Below are positions 36,091 through 45,345 of a stretch of DNA of 64,000 nucleotides, piece by piece. Position 1 is the first letter of the stretch. Every line of letters begins with the position of its first letter. Below the pieces are notes generated by a model. The model saw only the letters and a program-made list of their open reading frames with translations, ran no database searches and was not told the origin of the DNA. Source of the stretch: Sporosarcina sp. ANT_H38 (GTDB lineage Bacteria; Bacillota; Bacilli; Bacillales_A; Planococcaceae); the NCBI RefSeq assembly GCF_008369195.1, contig NZ_VOBC01000001.1:2418001-2482000 (forward strand), written 5' to 3'. A program made the position numbers and the translations under genes.

Positions 36091-36214
36091 ATTCTATTAC
36101 ACTATTTGAATTATAATAGATTATTGAAATACGATTGTCATTTCATGGGGTTTATAGTTTTTTTAGAACGGGAATTTTGTAAAGTAGCATCTAATTTAAT
36201 GGGAGGCGATTGAA

Positions 36215-36517
36215 GTGAGACATGAAGATGACATTTTAGATAAAACGAAAGAGTCTTTTCTTAAAGCACCAGAAAAACCCCACACGAAACATAACACTAG
36301 AAGCTGTTTCCATGATCCAAATCTCGATCACGCAGCAGGTGATTATGAACCCATTCAAGAAGATAGTCGTTTTCACGCATCCGACCAGGAGCGGACTGCT
36401 GGGAAATCTAATAAGGAAAGAAGATTTATGCAAAAAAAAATAGAACAACAACATTGTTCTGAAAAAGTTGGTGATAGTCGATCTATTATTGCTGCATTGG
36501 ATCACGATCGACAATAA
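36215..36517 (+). CDS. Small hydrophilic protein of unknown function
   Basis: A 100-residue, highly charged protein rich in His, Lys, Asp and Glu, without hydrophobic segments; probably poorly folded. I do not recognise it. Support for a real gene is a GGGAGG 8 bases before GTG 36215, its isolated position and a strong terminator 24 bp after the stop. Its composition (many His/Asp) would suit metal binding, but that is only an impression. Confidence 0.6.
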   Translation: MRHEDDILDKTKESFLKAPEKPHTKHNTRSCFHDPNLDHAAGDYEPIQEDSRFHASDQERTAGKSNKERRFMQKKIEQQHCSEKVGDSRSIIAALDHDRQ

Positions 36518-36540
36518 CCTGTTTTTTCTATATCGACAAA

Positions 36541-36577
36541 GGAGAGTGCCTACTAGCTGTAGGCACTCTCCTTTTAT
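36541..36577 (+). terminator. Terminator after the hydrophilic small gene
   Basis: GGAGAGTGCCTAC / GTAGGCACTCTCC, 13-bp perfect stem, then TTTTA. Confidence 0.9.
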
Positions 36578-36764
36578 TTGAACTTAATTTAAATATCAGG
36601 TCTGTTTATTAAACATTTATTCACATAAAACTCTAGTGAAAAGGGATTGATAACCTCCATTTTCACTGGAACATTTTTGGCTCGCTCTCGGCGAAATAAA
36701 CGTGACAGATTTAAGAAGGAATTGCAATCATTCCTCCCTCGAGGGGCATGTATGACTTTAAATT

Positions 36765-36985
36765 ATATAAGAAAATACCATAGAGAGAGCATCAGCACTC
36801 TGTGTACTAATGCATTTGGAGCGCTACGGATGAAGGACAACCATACAAAAAAATGTGTAGGGATGCGACAAAGCCACATCCCTACACATTCAGACATCTC
36901 GGTAATCGTAAAAGATGTTATTCAATCCAAGCGCAACTACACAAGTAACGCCCAGGGACTGATCAAATTATTTACTGGTTAATTT
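36765..36985 (+). repeat. Dispersed repeat, copy 1
   Basis: Aligns with 42471-42735: shared blocks include CAGCACTCTGTGTAC, CATTTGGAGCGC, GACGGATGAAGGACAACCA (here TACGGATGAAGG...), TTCAATCCAAGCG and TACTGGTTA/ATCTGGTTA. This copy contains an inserted hairpin (36847-36889) that terminates nagB. The plus-strand ORF reading through it (36647-36982) is not credible. Confidence 0.7.
36847..36889 (-). terminator. Terminator after nagB, inside the dispersed repeat
   Basis: On the minus strand TGTGTAGGGATG / CATCCCTACACA followed by TTTTTTT, 117 bp beyond the nagB stop. Confidence 0.85.
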
Positions 36986-37005
36986 TGTTGAATCAACAGA
37001 CGTAC

Positions 37006-37707
37006 TTAAATTTCTAAATCCGTAATGATGATTACATCGTCGTGGTCCAATAATTTTGTAATTGGCCACTGAGCAGTTACGTTACCTTCAAGCAATTTCG
37101 TGATAGCTGCGCGTTTCTTTTCACCGAATGCTAATAAAATCAGTTTTTTCGCACCTAAAATCGAGCTGATTCCCATTGTTATAGCCGTTTCTGGAATCTT
37201 TTCATCATTTTCGAAGTACTGGCTATTCACACCTAATGTCGATTCCGTTAATTGTGCTACATGCGTGACCGAATCGAGAGGAGTTCCCGGTTCATTGAAA
37301 GCGATATGACCATTTTCCCCTACCCCTAGTAGCTGGATATCGAGTGGGTACTCTAATAAAAGATCTTCATAAGCTTCACATTCTTCAACCAAGTCTTCTG
37401 CCATTCCATCAGGAATATTTGTTTTTCTAAATTCTTTTTTATCAAAAAGATGTTCGCTCATAAAATAAGCGTAGCTATGCGGACTTGATTCTGGAATTCC
37501 GATATATTCATCCAGATTAAAAGTGACAATATTTGAGAAATCAAGATCCGATGCAGTCCATTTATTATAAACAGGAATCATAGTGCTTCCTGTCGCCAAA
37601 CCAAGAACATTTAGACGTCCACTTTCAAGTTCGTTTTTAATAATTTCGCAAACATTTTCTGCGCCTTGCTCCGGGTTTTCAACTTTTATGATTTTTAGAT
37701 TATTCAT
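37006..37707 (-). CDS. nagB: Glucosamine-6-phosphate deaminase NagB
   Basis: A 233-residue deaminase/isomerase converting GlcN6P to fructose 6-phosphate and ammonia. LGLATGSTMIPVY (phosphate loop), the catalytic NLDEYIGI aspartate, and GVGENGHIAFNEPG are intact. The start is set at ATG 37707 (MNNLKIIKVENPEQG), which fits the family N-terminus; an extension to 37830 would add 41 non-homologous residues. The ribosome site is weak. It may feed amino sugar recovered during wall turnover; no nagA lies in the window. Confidence 0.9.
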   Translation of the reverse strand: MNNLKIIKVENPEQGAENVCEIIKNELESGRLNVLGLATGSTMIPVYNKWTASDLDFSNIVTFNLDEYIGIPESSPHSYAYFMSEHLFDKKEFRKTNIPDGMAEDLVEECEAYEDLLLEYPLDIQLLGVGENGHIAFNEPGTPLDSVTHVAQLTESTLGVNSQYFENDEKIPETAITMGISSILGAKKLILLAFGEKKRAAITKLLEGNVTAQWPITKLLDHDDVIIITDLEI

Positions 37708-38013
37708 ATAGATCAACCAACTTTCGATAAGATTTTGCTCACGCTTAATTGTAATTTCCCCAAACAGTCTGGTCAACTTTAATGGGACTAAACATACCAC
37801 TTCCCCACTATTTCCATTTTTCACGCACATCCCACGACCTATATTAGATAACCAGCAAAAAGTCGTCAGAAGTGTGAAGAAAGAGTGAACAATTTGTAAA
37901 ATCTCGTCTTACATCCCTCGGCATAGGGTTTTCCCTAATTCCCATATTAATCCTTGAGACTATGATATAAGTAAGACGGCGAATTCACTTCGCCGGGAAT
38001 AGGGGGTGTAACA

Positions 38014-38160
38014 ATGGGGAAAAGAAATCCAAAACAACATCAGCTCAATTCGAATGAACCTACACATAATTTGAAAGGGACTTTCATTGCCGTCATGCTG
38101 TTGGGAGTCGTCATTCTGGTATCTTGGTTCGGATTTTACGCACTTTTTTTATCTAGATAA
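38014..38160 (+). CDS. cbaD: ba3-type cytochrome c oxidase subunit IIa
   Basis: A 48-residue protein starting MGKRNPKQHQ, with a polar head and one membrane helix (GTFIAVMLLGVVILVSWFGF, about residues 22-41), matching the small subunit IIa (CbaD) of ba3 oxidases. ATG follows AGGGGGTG, and it lies 24 bp before subunit II and co-oriented with it. The assignment rests on size, topology and context. Confidence 0.8.
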   Translation: MGKRNPKQHQLNSNEPTHNLKGTFIAVMLLGVVILVSWFGFYALFLSR

Positions 38161-38183
38161 TAACTAAATCAGGAGGTCTACAT

Positions 38184-38687
38184 ATGCATCTGCATAAATA
38201 TGAAAAAATTTGGCTCGCTTTCGGAATGGCTTCACTTGTTCTATTTCTAATTATTATCGGCTTGGCTGCTTTCTGGAAAGGGACGCACCCGCAAAGCCAT
38301 ATAGAAACCATCGATCCACAAAATGTTGAAGCGCACGAGGCTTTCAAACCTGAAAACCTCGGTATCAGTGAAGTGGCTGACGGTAAGTATAAAGTCAACA
38401 TCGTTGCTTCTGCGTTCAACTATGATTTAGGGAAAGACAAAGATGGCGATGCAGTTAAAACGATTCGTGTACCAAAAGGCTCTACCGTTCTTTTTCAAAT
38501 TACAACAAAAGATGTTGTCCACGGCTTCCAAATAGCCGGAACGAACGTCAACATGATGGTTGAACCCGGCCACATCAGCCGTTACGAAGCTGTCATGAAG
38601 AATACAGGCGAATTCACGATTGTCTGTAACGAATACTGCGGCATCGGTCACCACCAGATGTTCGGAACAGTGGAGGTGTATGAGTAA
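38184..38687 (+). CDS. cbaB: ba3-type cytochrome c oxidase subunit II
   Basis: A 167-residue subunit II: one N-terminal membrane helix (about residues 9-31) and a periplasmic-side cupredoxin domain. The complete CuA site is visible: His113 (VVHGFQ), Cys148 and Cys152 (CNEYC), His156 and Met159 (GHHQMFG). The single anchor and short length identify the ba3 (B-family) type rather than caa3. It accepts electrons from cytochrome c. It overlaps the next gene by TAATG. Confidence 0.92.
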   Translation: MHLHKYEKIWLAFGMASLVLFLIIIGLAAFWKGTHPQSHIETIDPQNVEAHEAFKPENLGISEVADGKYKVNIVASAFNYDLGKDKDGDAVKTIRVPKGSTVLFQITTKDVVHGFQIAGTNVNMMVEPGHISRYEAVMKNTGEFTIVCNEYCGIGHHQMFGTVEVYE

Positions 38688-40342
38688 TGACTAAAGTTCA
38701 ATTACCGCTTTCTAAAAAAGAATCCAGCTTATATATGGCATACATGTGGGTTACTTACATCTCCCTTTTAATTGGAGGTCTGATGGGTCTATTACAGACA
38801 TTTGTACGCTCCGGCAAATTCAAATTGCCGTTCAATATCGACTATTATACACTCTTGACCGTTCACGGCGTAATCCTTGGCCTTGTCTTAACTACCTTCT
38901 TCATTATCGGCTTCCAATTCTCTCTCATGGGGAAAACAGTCGGAATTTCGGATAAACAGTTGAAAGTCGCATGGCTAGCATTCTGGGTCATGGTGATTGG
39001 AACTATAATGGCTGCTACTACGATTCTTGTTGGTGAAGCATCCGTATTGTATACGTTCTACGCACCACTTCGGGCTCATCCGGCATTCTATATCGGTTTA
39101 GCGCTCGTTATTATCGGTAGCTGGATTGCTGCATTCGTCAACTTCCATCAGCTTTATGTATGGAAAAAAGCACATAAAGGTGAAAAATCACCATTACCAG
39201 CATTCATGGTTATTATTAATATGCTTATGTGGTTCATCGCAACAATTGGCGTAGCAACATCTGTCCTAGTTATGTTCATCCCTTGGTCACTCGGCTACAC
39301 AGAAACAATCAACGTGTTACTAAGCCGTACGCTATTTTGGTATTTCGGGCATCCACTCGTTTATTTCTGGTTACTTCCAGCTTATATGGCATGGTATGTC
39401 GTCATTCCTAAGATTATCGGCGGAAAGCTATTCAGTGATTCACTTGCTAGAATGGCCTTCATCCTATTGCTATTGTTTTCAATTCCGGTCGGGTTCCATC
39501 ACCAGTTGACAGAACCGGGTATTGACCCTACTTGGAAATTCATTCAAGTTGTTCTGACTTTCATGGTTGTTGTTCCATCATTGATGACAGCGTTCTCGAT
39601 TTTCGCTTCATTTGAAGTAACAGGCCGACGAAAAGGCTATAAGAGCTTATTTGGCTGGTTCAAGAAGCTCCCATGGAAAGATGTACGATTCCTAGCACCA
39701 TTCATTGGGATGGCTGCATTCATTCCAGGTGGCGCAGGCGGCATTGTAAACGCATCTCACCAAATGAATGCGCTTGTTCATAATACAATTTGGGTTACAG
39801 GTCACTTCCATTTAACTGCTGCAACAACAGTCATTCTGACATTTTTCGGGATTACGTATTGGCTTGTTCCTCATTTGACTGGCCGAAGACTGACTCCACG
39901 GTTGAACAGACTCGGAATCATCCAGACTTTTATTTGGACATTCGGTATGACAATTATGTCAGGTGCTATGCATATCCAAGGATTACTAGGCGGCCCCCGT
40001 CGTTCTAGCTTCTCCGAATATGCAGGCGGAGAACAAGTTGCCACATGGATCAATTACCAGATTGCGCAAGCAGTCGGCGGAACAATTCTATTCATCGGTA
40101 TTCTATTGATGGTCTATATTTTCATCCAGCTTACATTCTTCGCACCACGCGGCGTTCAAGAATATCCGATTGCCGTAGAAGAAGATAATGCAGAGCCTAC
40201 TCCCAAAATTCTCGAAAACTGGTATTTGTGGATCGGAATTACAATTGCATTAATTCTGTTCGCTTATACAATTCCTGTTATTGATATAATGAAACATTCT
40301 CCACCAGGGTCACCGCCATTCGACTGGCTAATTGGTAGATGA
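38687..40342 (+). CDS. cbaA: ba3-type cytochrome c oxidase subunit I
   Basis: A 551-residue subunit I with about 13 membrane helices. Heme and CuB ligands are readable: LLTVHGVILG (low-spin heme His), GHPLVYFWLLPAY (CuB His with the crosslinked Tyr), HHQ, and ALVHNTIWVTGHFHLT (heme a3 and second low-spin ligand). The lack of the A-family D-channel pattern fits B-type oxidases, which tend to work at low oxygen. The operon is IIa-II-I, closed by a terminator. Confidence 0.93.
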   Translation: MTKVQLPLSKKESSLYMAYMWVTYISLLIGGLMGLLQTFVRSGKFKLPFNIDYYTLLTVHGVILGLVLTTFFIIGFQFSLMGKTVGISDKQLKVAWLAFWVMVIGTIMAATTILVGEASVLYTFYAPLRAHPAFYIGLALVIIGSWIAAFVNFHQLYVWKKAHKGEKSPLPAFMVIINMLMWFIATIGVATSVLVMFIPWSLGYTETINVLLSRTLFWYFGHPLVYFWLLPAYMAWYVVIPKIIGGKLFSDSLARMAFILLLLFSIPVGFHHQLTEPGIDPTWKFIQVVLTFMVVVPSLMTAFSIFASFEVTGRRKGYKSLFGWFKKLPWKDVRFLAPFIGMAAFIPGGAGGIVNASHQMNALVHNTIWVTGHFHLTAATTVILTFFGITYWLVPHLTGRRLTPRLNRLGIIQTFIWTFGMTIMSGAMHIQGLLGGPRRSSFSEYAGGEQVATWINYQIAQAVGGTILFIGILLMVYIFIQLTFFAPRGVQEYPIAVEEDNAEPTPKILENWYLWIGITIALILFAYTIPVIDIMKHSPPGSPPFDWLIGR

Positions 40343-40359
40343 AAATTTGAATGAAAAAG

Positions 40360-40400
40360 CCTAGATCTCAGGGTCCTGTCCAGAGATCTAGGTTATTTTT
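40360..40400 (+). terminator. Terminator after the ba3 oxidase operon
   Basis: CCTAGATCTC / GAGATCTAGG stem followed by TTATTTTTG. Confidence 0.85.
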
Positions 40401-40485
40401 GATTTCTTAAGGTTGGATTATCGTGAATCAACAGACGTAGCGATTTATCTACTTGTAAGGGAAAATCCTACTCTAGTTATCCCAT

Positions 40486-40534
40486 AAAAAGAAGCCTCTT
40501 ACCCAGCCTAAATTCTCCCGGGTAAGAGGCTTTT
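40486..40534 (-). terminator. Terminator after malic enzyme gene
   Basis: On the minus strand GCCTCTTACCC / GGGTAAGAGGC followed by TTCTTTTTA. Confidence 0.85.
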
Positions 40535-40539
40535 ATCAA

Positions 40540-41853
40540 TTATAAGTTATTTGCTACTCGTTCAACTGCAGCTGCTACATTGAGATGAACGTTTGGATCG
40601 AGTGGATGAGGAACAAGGTCGCCCGGTTTCGTGCTGTCAACAATCGCTAGTGCAGCAGCGATTAGCATCGGATACGTAATTTCCTTTGCATGCGCATTAA
40701 GCGCACCGCGGAAAATACCTGGGAAACCAAGAATATTATTGACGAGACGGCCATCCGCTGCAAATGCCGCGCCTGCTGCAAGTGCATCTTCCGGTGAAAT
40801 TTCAGCGTTTGGATTGGACAAAGCCAAAATAATTTGCCCTTTTCGTATCATTTCAGGTTTAATAAGTCCGGAAACGCCTGTAGTGGCTACGATAATATCA
40901 CATGTCGCCATCAGTTCTTCAAGTGAATCTACAACGGTGCCACCGTGTTCAGCAAGCCTCTCCCGTGCAACTTCATTACGGTCGACACCACGCATCTCTT
41001 TCACGCCATAATTCATCAGCATACGGCTGATCGCCAGACCTGCAGCACCAAGCCCGATTTGTCCGACAACAGAATCCGAGATTTTCACACCAGTTTGTTT
41101 ACATGCAGACAATACAGATGCCAATGTCACAACTGCTGTACCATGTTGGTCATCATGCATGACTGGAATCGATAGTTCTGCTTTCAACCGCTCTTCAATT
41201 TCAAAACAGTGCGGCGACCCGATGTCCTCTAGCAGTATTCCGCCGAATCCTTGCTGAATATGCTTGATTGTTTCTACAACCTCATCTGGATCACTAGTAT
41301 TGAGCAAAATAGGTATGCCGCTTATTCCCGCGAATTGATCGAATAGGACAGCTTTTCCTTCCATTACTGGCATTCCAGCGACAGGTCCGATATTACCAAG
41401 ACCCAGAATTGCTGTGCCATCCGTCACAATCGCGACGGTGTTTGAGATTCCTGTGAAATATTTCGCCTGTTCTGGATCATTCTTAATAAGCTCACAAACG
41501 TTTGCAACGCCTGGTGTGTAGACACGTCGCAAATCACCTAACGAGCGGATTTCCATACGGCCTTTCATATGTATCTTTCCGCCTTCGTGAGCTTGTAACA
41601 CATCATCTGTTACCGCATGAACGCTAATTCCTGCTCCAATTTGGTTAACCGCTTCGACAATCTTCATCAATTGTTCTTCGCTCGAACATTGAATTGAAAT
41701 ATCACGAATCGTCGATAATGTACCCACTTTTATGGTTTGAATATCACCAATATCTCCATCTAATTGTCCAATAGCTAACGCTACTTTCGCAAAATTACCG
41801 GGTACTGAAGGTGTTTCGATAATTAGATTACGCATAAATTGCACTTGTTCCAT
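40540..41853 (-). CDS. NAD(P)-dependent malic enzyme with ACT domain (MleA-like)
   Basis: A 437-residue malate dehydrogenase (oxaloacetate-decarboxylating). Residues 8-82 are an ACT-type regulatory domain ([19 protein letters not shown]), then malic N-domain with [12 protein letters not shown] and [18 protein letters not shown], and the NAD-binding part with [13 protein letters not shown] and [12 protein letters not shown]. Length and ACT domain resemble B. subtilis MleA (YqkJ) more than YtsJ. It would turn malate into pyruvate and CO2. ATG follows AGGAGG. Cofactor preference cannot be told with certainty. Confidence 0.88.
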   Translation of the reverse strand: MEQVQFMRNLIIETPSVPGNFAKVALAIGQLDGDIGDIQTIKVGTLSTIRDISIQCSSEEQLMKIVEAVNQIGAGISVHAVTDDVLQAHEGGKIHMKGRMEIRSLGDLRRVYTPGVANVCELIKNDPEQAKYFTGISNTVAIVTDGTAILGLGNIGPVAGMPVMEGKAVLFDQFAGISGIPILLNTSDPDEVVETIKHIQQGFGGILLEDIGSPHCFEIEERLKAELSIPVMHDDQHGTAVVTLASVLSACKQTGVKISDSVVGQIGLGAAGLAISRMLMNYGVKEMRGVDRNEVARERLAEHGGTVVDSLEELMATCDIIVATTGVSGLIKPEMIRKGQIILALSNPNAEISPEDALAAGAAFAADGRLVNNILGFPGIFRGALNAHAKEITYPMLIAAALAIVDSTKPGDLVPHPLDPNVHLNVAAAVERVANNL

Positions 41854-41869
41854 TATAAAACCTCCTGAT

Positions 41870-42860
41870 TATACTAGCCAGTCCCCATTTTACACGTCTA
41901 GGACCAGGTCGTAAACACTTTATGACTTTGGACATAATAAATCGCAAATTTATACATTTCCGCTAGAATAAAGCATATCATCCCCATTTATATGAAAATC
42001 GCGATCGCCTTGGTAGACTCGATAATTAGGAAGTATGGAGTTCAATCCCTCCGAAAAGGCAACGGACTTGGAACTTTCCGGACTACTTATTATCCAAAAA
42101 GTTGTCACCTGAAGTCTAGACTCTGTTCCGTGTCAAAAACTTATACTTTGAAAATCCAAAAGCACTTTTAACGACAATGCTATAAAGATGACATGAGTAA
42201 TTCCATTCCATACCACTTCGGCTCGCTTCGAACGAAATGATAACTGTATCTTTACCAGGGGTTAAATGTGACTGGAAAAGACTCCGTCACTTCTAGCCAT
42301 ACTCTTTTCAGTAATACTGTTGAGAATAGATGACATTCTATGGAGTGTATAAGTGCCCGAAGATGCAATTTCAGGCACTCTTGCACGTTGTACAATGCGT
42401 TCCTTGCTTACTTTTAGTAAAGATTATGCATCTAAGCTTGTGATGCCTTATAGAAAGTGACACATCTTTAAATTAAGTAAGAAAAAACCACAGAGAAAGC
42501 ATCAGCCGCCAAAATTGCATCTTTGGCGGCTTTTCTCCATGTAGATGCGCCTCTATTCTTTCGTCCCAAAAAACCTCAGCACTCTGTGTACGTATCCATT
42601 TGGAGCGCGACGGATGAAGGACAACCAGACATAACGGTCATCGTTATATAGAAGTCATTCAATCCAAGCGATCCAAAAAGCATTACTATACAAGTAGCGG
42701 CCAGGGGGTAATCAAGCTAATATCTGGTTACTTTCGGTTATTAAGCAGACGTGATATATTCTCCGCATATAAGGAACTTGAATGATATTTTAAACCATGT
42801 ATATTAATAATGTAAAAACATCAAACTCTATCTCTTTTTAATAGTCTACAATATTCGACA
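41870..42860. other. Gene-poor kilobase with repeat remnants
   Basis: About 1.1 kb with no credible ORF. It holds a fragment of the dispersed repeat (42005-42062: CGATCGCCTTGG, then GGAGTTCAATCCCTCC) and the second copy of the repeat also found at 36.8 kb (42471-42735). The rest shows no structure I recognise. Confidence 0.6.
42471..42735 (+). repeat. Dispersed repeat, copy 2
   Basis: Homologous to 36765-36985 but with an insertion of about 68 bp (from 42509) starting with the hairpin GCCGCCAAAATTGCATC/TTTGGCGGC plus TTTT, at a different point from the hairpin insertion in copy 1. It ends GTAATCAAGCTAATATCTGG. Confidence 0.7.
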
Positions 42861-42874
42861 ATTTTCTCGGAATA
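42860..42874 (+). promoter_or_regulatory. Possible CodY box upstream of brnQ
   Basis: AATTTTCTCGGAATA matches the CodY consensus AATTTTCWGAAAATT at 11 of 15 positions and lies 38 bp before a TATAAT (42912-42917). BrnQ genes are common CodY targets in Bacilli, which raises the prior. Confidence 0.3.
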
Positions 42875-42967
42875 CTGTCGAATTTGTTAGACTATTACCC
42901 CCCCATTCAGTTATAATCAAAAGTAATGAATTTTGTTACATCATTCTCACAAGGAGTTGCAGTTTAC

Positions 42968-44278
42968 TTGTCTTTAAAGAAAAATTTTGTGCTCGGGCTT
43001 CTGCTATTTGCTTTATTTCTTGGTGCTGGTAATATTATTTTCCCACCACTTCTAGGACAAATGGCGGGAGACGAGCTTTTCATTGCTATGATAGGATTCC
43101 TAATTACAGGAGTCGGATTACCTCTAATTGCAGTTCTCGCAATTGCTAATGCAGGTGGCGGCTTAGAAACTATCGCAAATCGGGTCAACCCTTATTTCGG
43201 AATTATCTTCACAATGATTGTCTATATGGCAATTGGGCCATTTTTCGGTATTCCGCGAACAGCAACTGTTTCATATGAAATCGGGATCCTCCCGTTTTTG
43301 CCTGATAGTGTTTCCGGCTCAAGCTGGCCACTTGTATTGTTTACGATTATCTTCTTTATCATCACAGTTGCGCTTGCACTGAATCCTGCGAAATTTGTCG
43401 ATCGTATCGGTAAAGTATTGACACCTATACTATTCTTAGTCATTGGTGCACTTGCTGTGAAAAGTATTGTGTCGCCTATGGGCGAAATCGGACAAGCTCA
43501 AGGTGAATTTAAAACGAACGCGTTTTTCCGCAGCTTTGTTGAAGGATATTTAACGATGGATGTCATTGCGGCACTTGTATTTGGAATCGTTGTTATTAAC
43601 GCACTTAAAGCTGAAGGCGTAACAGAAAACCGCGCTGTCATGAAATCCATGGTCTTTGCAGGACTTGTTGCCGCTGTCGGACTAGCGGTTGTATACATAT
43701 CACTTGGATATATTGGTGCAACGAGTGTCAATGTTGTCGGGTTACAAGATAATGGGGGCTCAGTTCTTGCACTCGCATCAACTGTTTTGTACGGGCCATT
43801 TGGAACGATTATTCTGGCATTAACGATTGTTTCCGCCTGTTTAACAACATCAATCGGTCTCGTTTCAGCATGTGCACAGTATTTTAAGCAGGTATTTCCA
43901 CGAAACTCATATAAGACATATGTCTTCATTTTTGCGGGATTCAGCACAATTATTGCAAACGTCGGATTGACGCAGCTTATTTCTATTTCAATACCGGTTC
44001 TGCTAACAATCTACCCACTTGCCATTGTTCTGATGCTTATGTCCTTCATCGACAAATCGTTTGACAGAAAACCAATAGTCTATATCTTAGCGCTTCTAGC
44101 AACTGCTTTTGTGAGTATCTTTGACGGATTAAAAAGTGCTGGAATCGACATAAAACCTGTGAATGATGTGCTTGCTCATCTTCCGCTCTATGAACAGCAG
44201 ATTGGTTGGCTCTTGCCAGCGATTGTCGGTGGCCTTATTGGCATTGTACTTAATGCGTTACGCTCAAAACGTTTTTAA
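42968..44278 (+). CDS. brnQ: Branched-chain amino acid transporter BrnQ
   Basis: A 436-residue LIVCS-family sodium-coupled Leu/Ile/Val importer with about 12 helices. The family head (FVLGLLLFALFLGAGNIIFP) and GIPRTATVSYEIG are clear. I set the start at TTG 42968: AAGGAG is 11 bases upstream and this gives the usual short N-terminus. The ATG at 42926 lies only 8 bases after a TATAAT, has no ribosome site and would add 14 non-homologous residues. Confidence 0.9.
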   Translation: MSLKKNFVLGLLLFALFLGAGNIIFPPLLGQMAGDELFIAMIGFLITGVGLPLIAVLAIANAGGGLETIANRVNPYFGIIFTMIVYMAIGPFFGIPRTATVSYEIGILPFLPDSVSGSSWPLVLFTIIFFIITVALALNPAKFVDRIGKVLTPILFLVIGALAVKSIVSPMGEIGQAQGEFKTNAFFRSFVEGYLTMDVIAALVFGIVVINALKAEGVTENRAVMKSMVFAGLVAAVGLAVVYISLGYIGATSVNVVGLQDNGGSVLALASTVLYGPFGTIILALTIVSACLTTSIGLVSACAQYFKQVFPRNSYKTYVFIFAGFSTIIANVGLTQLISISIPVLLTIYPLAIVLMLMSFIDKSFDRKPIVYILALLATAFVSIFDGLKSAGIDIKPVNDVLAHLPLYEQQIGWLLPAIVGGLIGIVLNALRSKRF

Positions 44279-44360
44279 TTTTCGGAATTAACCCGTTTTT
44301 CTTTCCAATTTAAGTTATACTGAATGATAATTCAGTATTTTGGAGGAGTGTCCAGCGAAG

Positions 44361-44708
44361 ATGAATTTTCATGACATGACAATGGCAGCTATTTGGCTTA
44401 AAATCGATGAAAAGTTGAACGAGGAACCGGGTCCAATAAAAGAGATGGCTACCACCTACTCATTCAATCTATCCGGGGAAGATGGCGGTCTATATGGCTT
44501 AAAGTTAGCTGATGGCAAAGCCGAAACGATTACCGGTGATCCTGGGGAAGTCGATTGCGCACTAACGATGAGTGTGAGTGATTTCAAGAAATTGCTTGCT
44601 GGCAACTTGAATTCGACTGCTGCCTTTATGATGGGGAAACTCAAAGTTAAAGGGAATATTGGCTTTGCGTTAAAGCTAGAAAGTTTATTGAAACAGTATT
44701 CGTTTTGA
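44361..44708 (+). CDS. SCP2 sterol-binding domain protein
   Basis: A 115-residue single-domain protein of the SCP2 fold: YSFNLSGEDGGLYGLKL strand region, then VDCALTMSVSDFKKLLAGNLNSTAAFMMGKLKVKGN-type motifs (residues split here: the GKLKVKG turn is diagnostic). Such proteins bind hydrophobic ligands such as acyl chains. ATG 44361 is preferred over the TTG 44340, which overlaps the GGAGG. The function in bacteria is unknown. Confidence 0.85.
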   Translation: MNFHDMTMAAIWLKIDEKLNEEPGPIKEMATTYSFNLSGEDGGLYGLKLADGKAETITGDPGEVDCALTMSVSDFKKLLAGNLNSTAAFMMGKLKVKGNIGFALKLESLLKQYSF

Positions 44709-44716
44709 AGAAAATA

Positions 44717-44752
44717 GACCGGCTTCCGCATAAAACGGGGGCCGGTTTTATA
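44717..44752 (+). terminator. Terminator after SCP2 gene
   Basis: ACCGGCTTCCG / CGGGGGCCGGT stem followed by TTTAT. Confidence 0.75.
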
Positions 44753-44767
44753 TTGCCATAAAATTAT

Positions 44768-44982
44768 CTATTGCTTTATTGTAGTGACTTCCTTATTTTC
44801 CTCTAACTCTTTTTCCATCATCCATTTCAACATTGCCTTTATACCCTCTTGATACGGTGTTGCGGGCACCTGACCAATTTCAGTTTAATATTTCTTACCC
44901 CTTTAAGTGTTTCATAAAGCATTGTATTTTCTGCATAAGGTCCATAAAAATCCGAAAAATGTACAATCTTTCCGTTTCTCCC
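44768..44982 (-). pseudogene. Decayed NAD-dependent epimerase/reductase fragment
   Basis: On the minus strand one frame reads KIVHFSDFYGPYAENTMLYE followed by TLKGVRNIK, then after a frameshift near 44885 another frame reads IGQVPATPYQEGIKAMLKWM to a stop at 44768. FYGPYAENT and the C-terminal EGI..ML.WM pattern are typical of the C-terminal half of SDR-type nucleotide-sugar epimerases/reductases. The N-terminal Rossmann part is missing (an in-frame stop lies just upstream of 44982). It is clearly non-functional. Confidence 0.6.
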
Positions 44983-44989
44983 CTATTAG

Positions 44990-45245
44990 ATAAAACAGGA
45001 CAGTAAAACGATTCAATTATTTTGGTAAACACAAAATAATTGATGGATGTTCTTTATATAAATCTTATAATACCGTTCAATCAGCAGATTTAGAAACAGT
45101 CATTCGGTTATCTCAATATATATAAATACTTATGATAATTATGTTAAGGCGCCTTACAAGGGGCAGCCGAAGCGTATTCAACGAAACTATTTATATCAAC
45201 ATATATAAATAGTCCAATACCCCCTTCCGCAATACTTCTGCAACA
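44990..45245. other. AT-rich spacer with small repeat block
   Basis: No gene. CCTTACAAGGGG followed by GCCGAAGCGTATTCAACG (45150-45184) resembles CCTTTACAAGGGGG ... GCCGAAGCGTTATTGAATG at 60628-60700, which likewise precedes an NlpC/P60 gene. Confidence 0.45.
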
Positions 45246-45249
45246 CAAT

Positions 45250-45266
45250 TGTAACGCAAATGTAAT
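45250..45266 (+). promoter_or_regulatory. WalR (YycF) box for LysM-NlpC/P60 gene
   Basis: TGTAAC-GCAAA-TGTAAT, exact WalR consensus TGTWAH-N5-TGTWAH, 79 bp before the start codon at 45346. A TAGAAT (about 45300) downstream could be the -10. Confidence 0.7.
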
Positions 45267-45345
45267 TAAACAGTCTATTGTTCTAGTTCTATTATTCAGA
45301 TAGAATACATATATAGAACTGTTTGTCGTGGAGAGGGGAAAATAG

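Noticed and set aside
36647..36982. A 111-residue plus-strand ORF
   Set aside because: It overlaps the dispersed repeat and the nagB terminator, and the homologous copy at 42.5 kb is not open in that frame.
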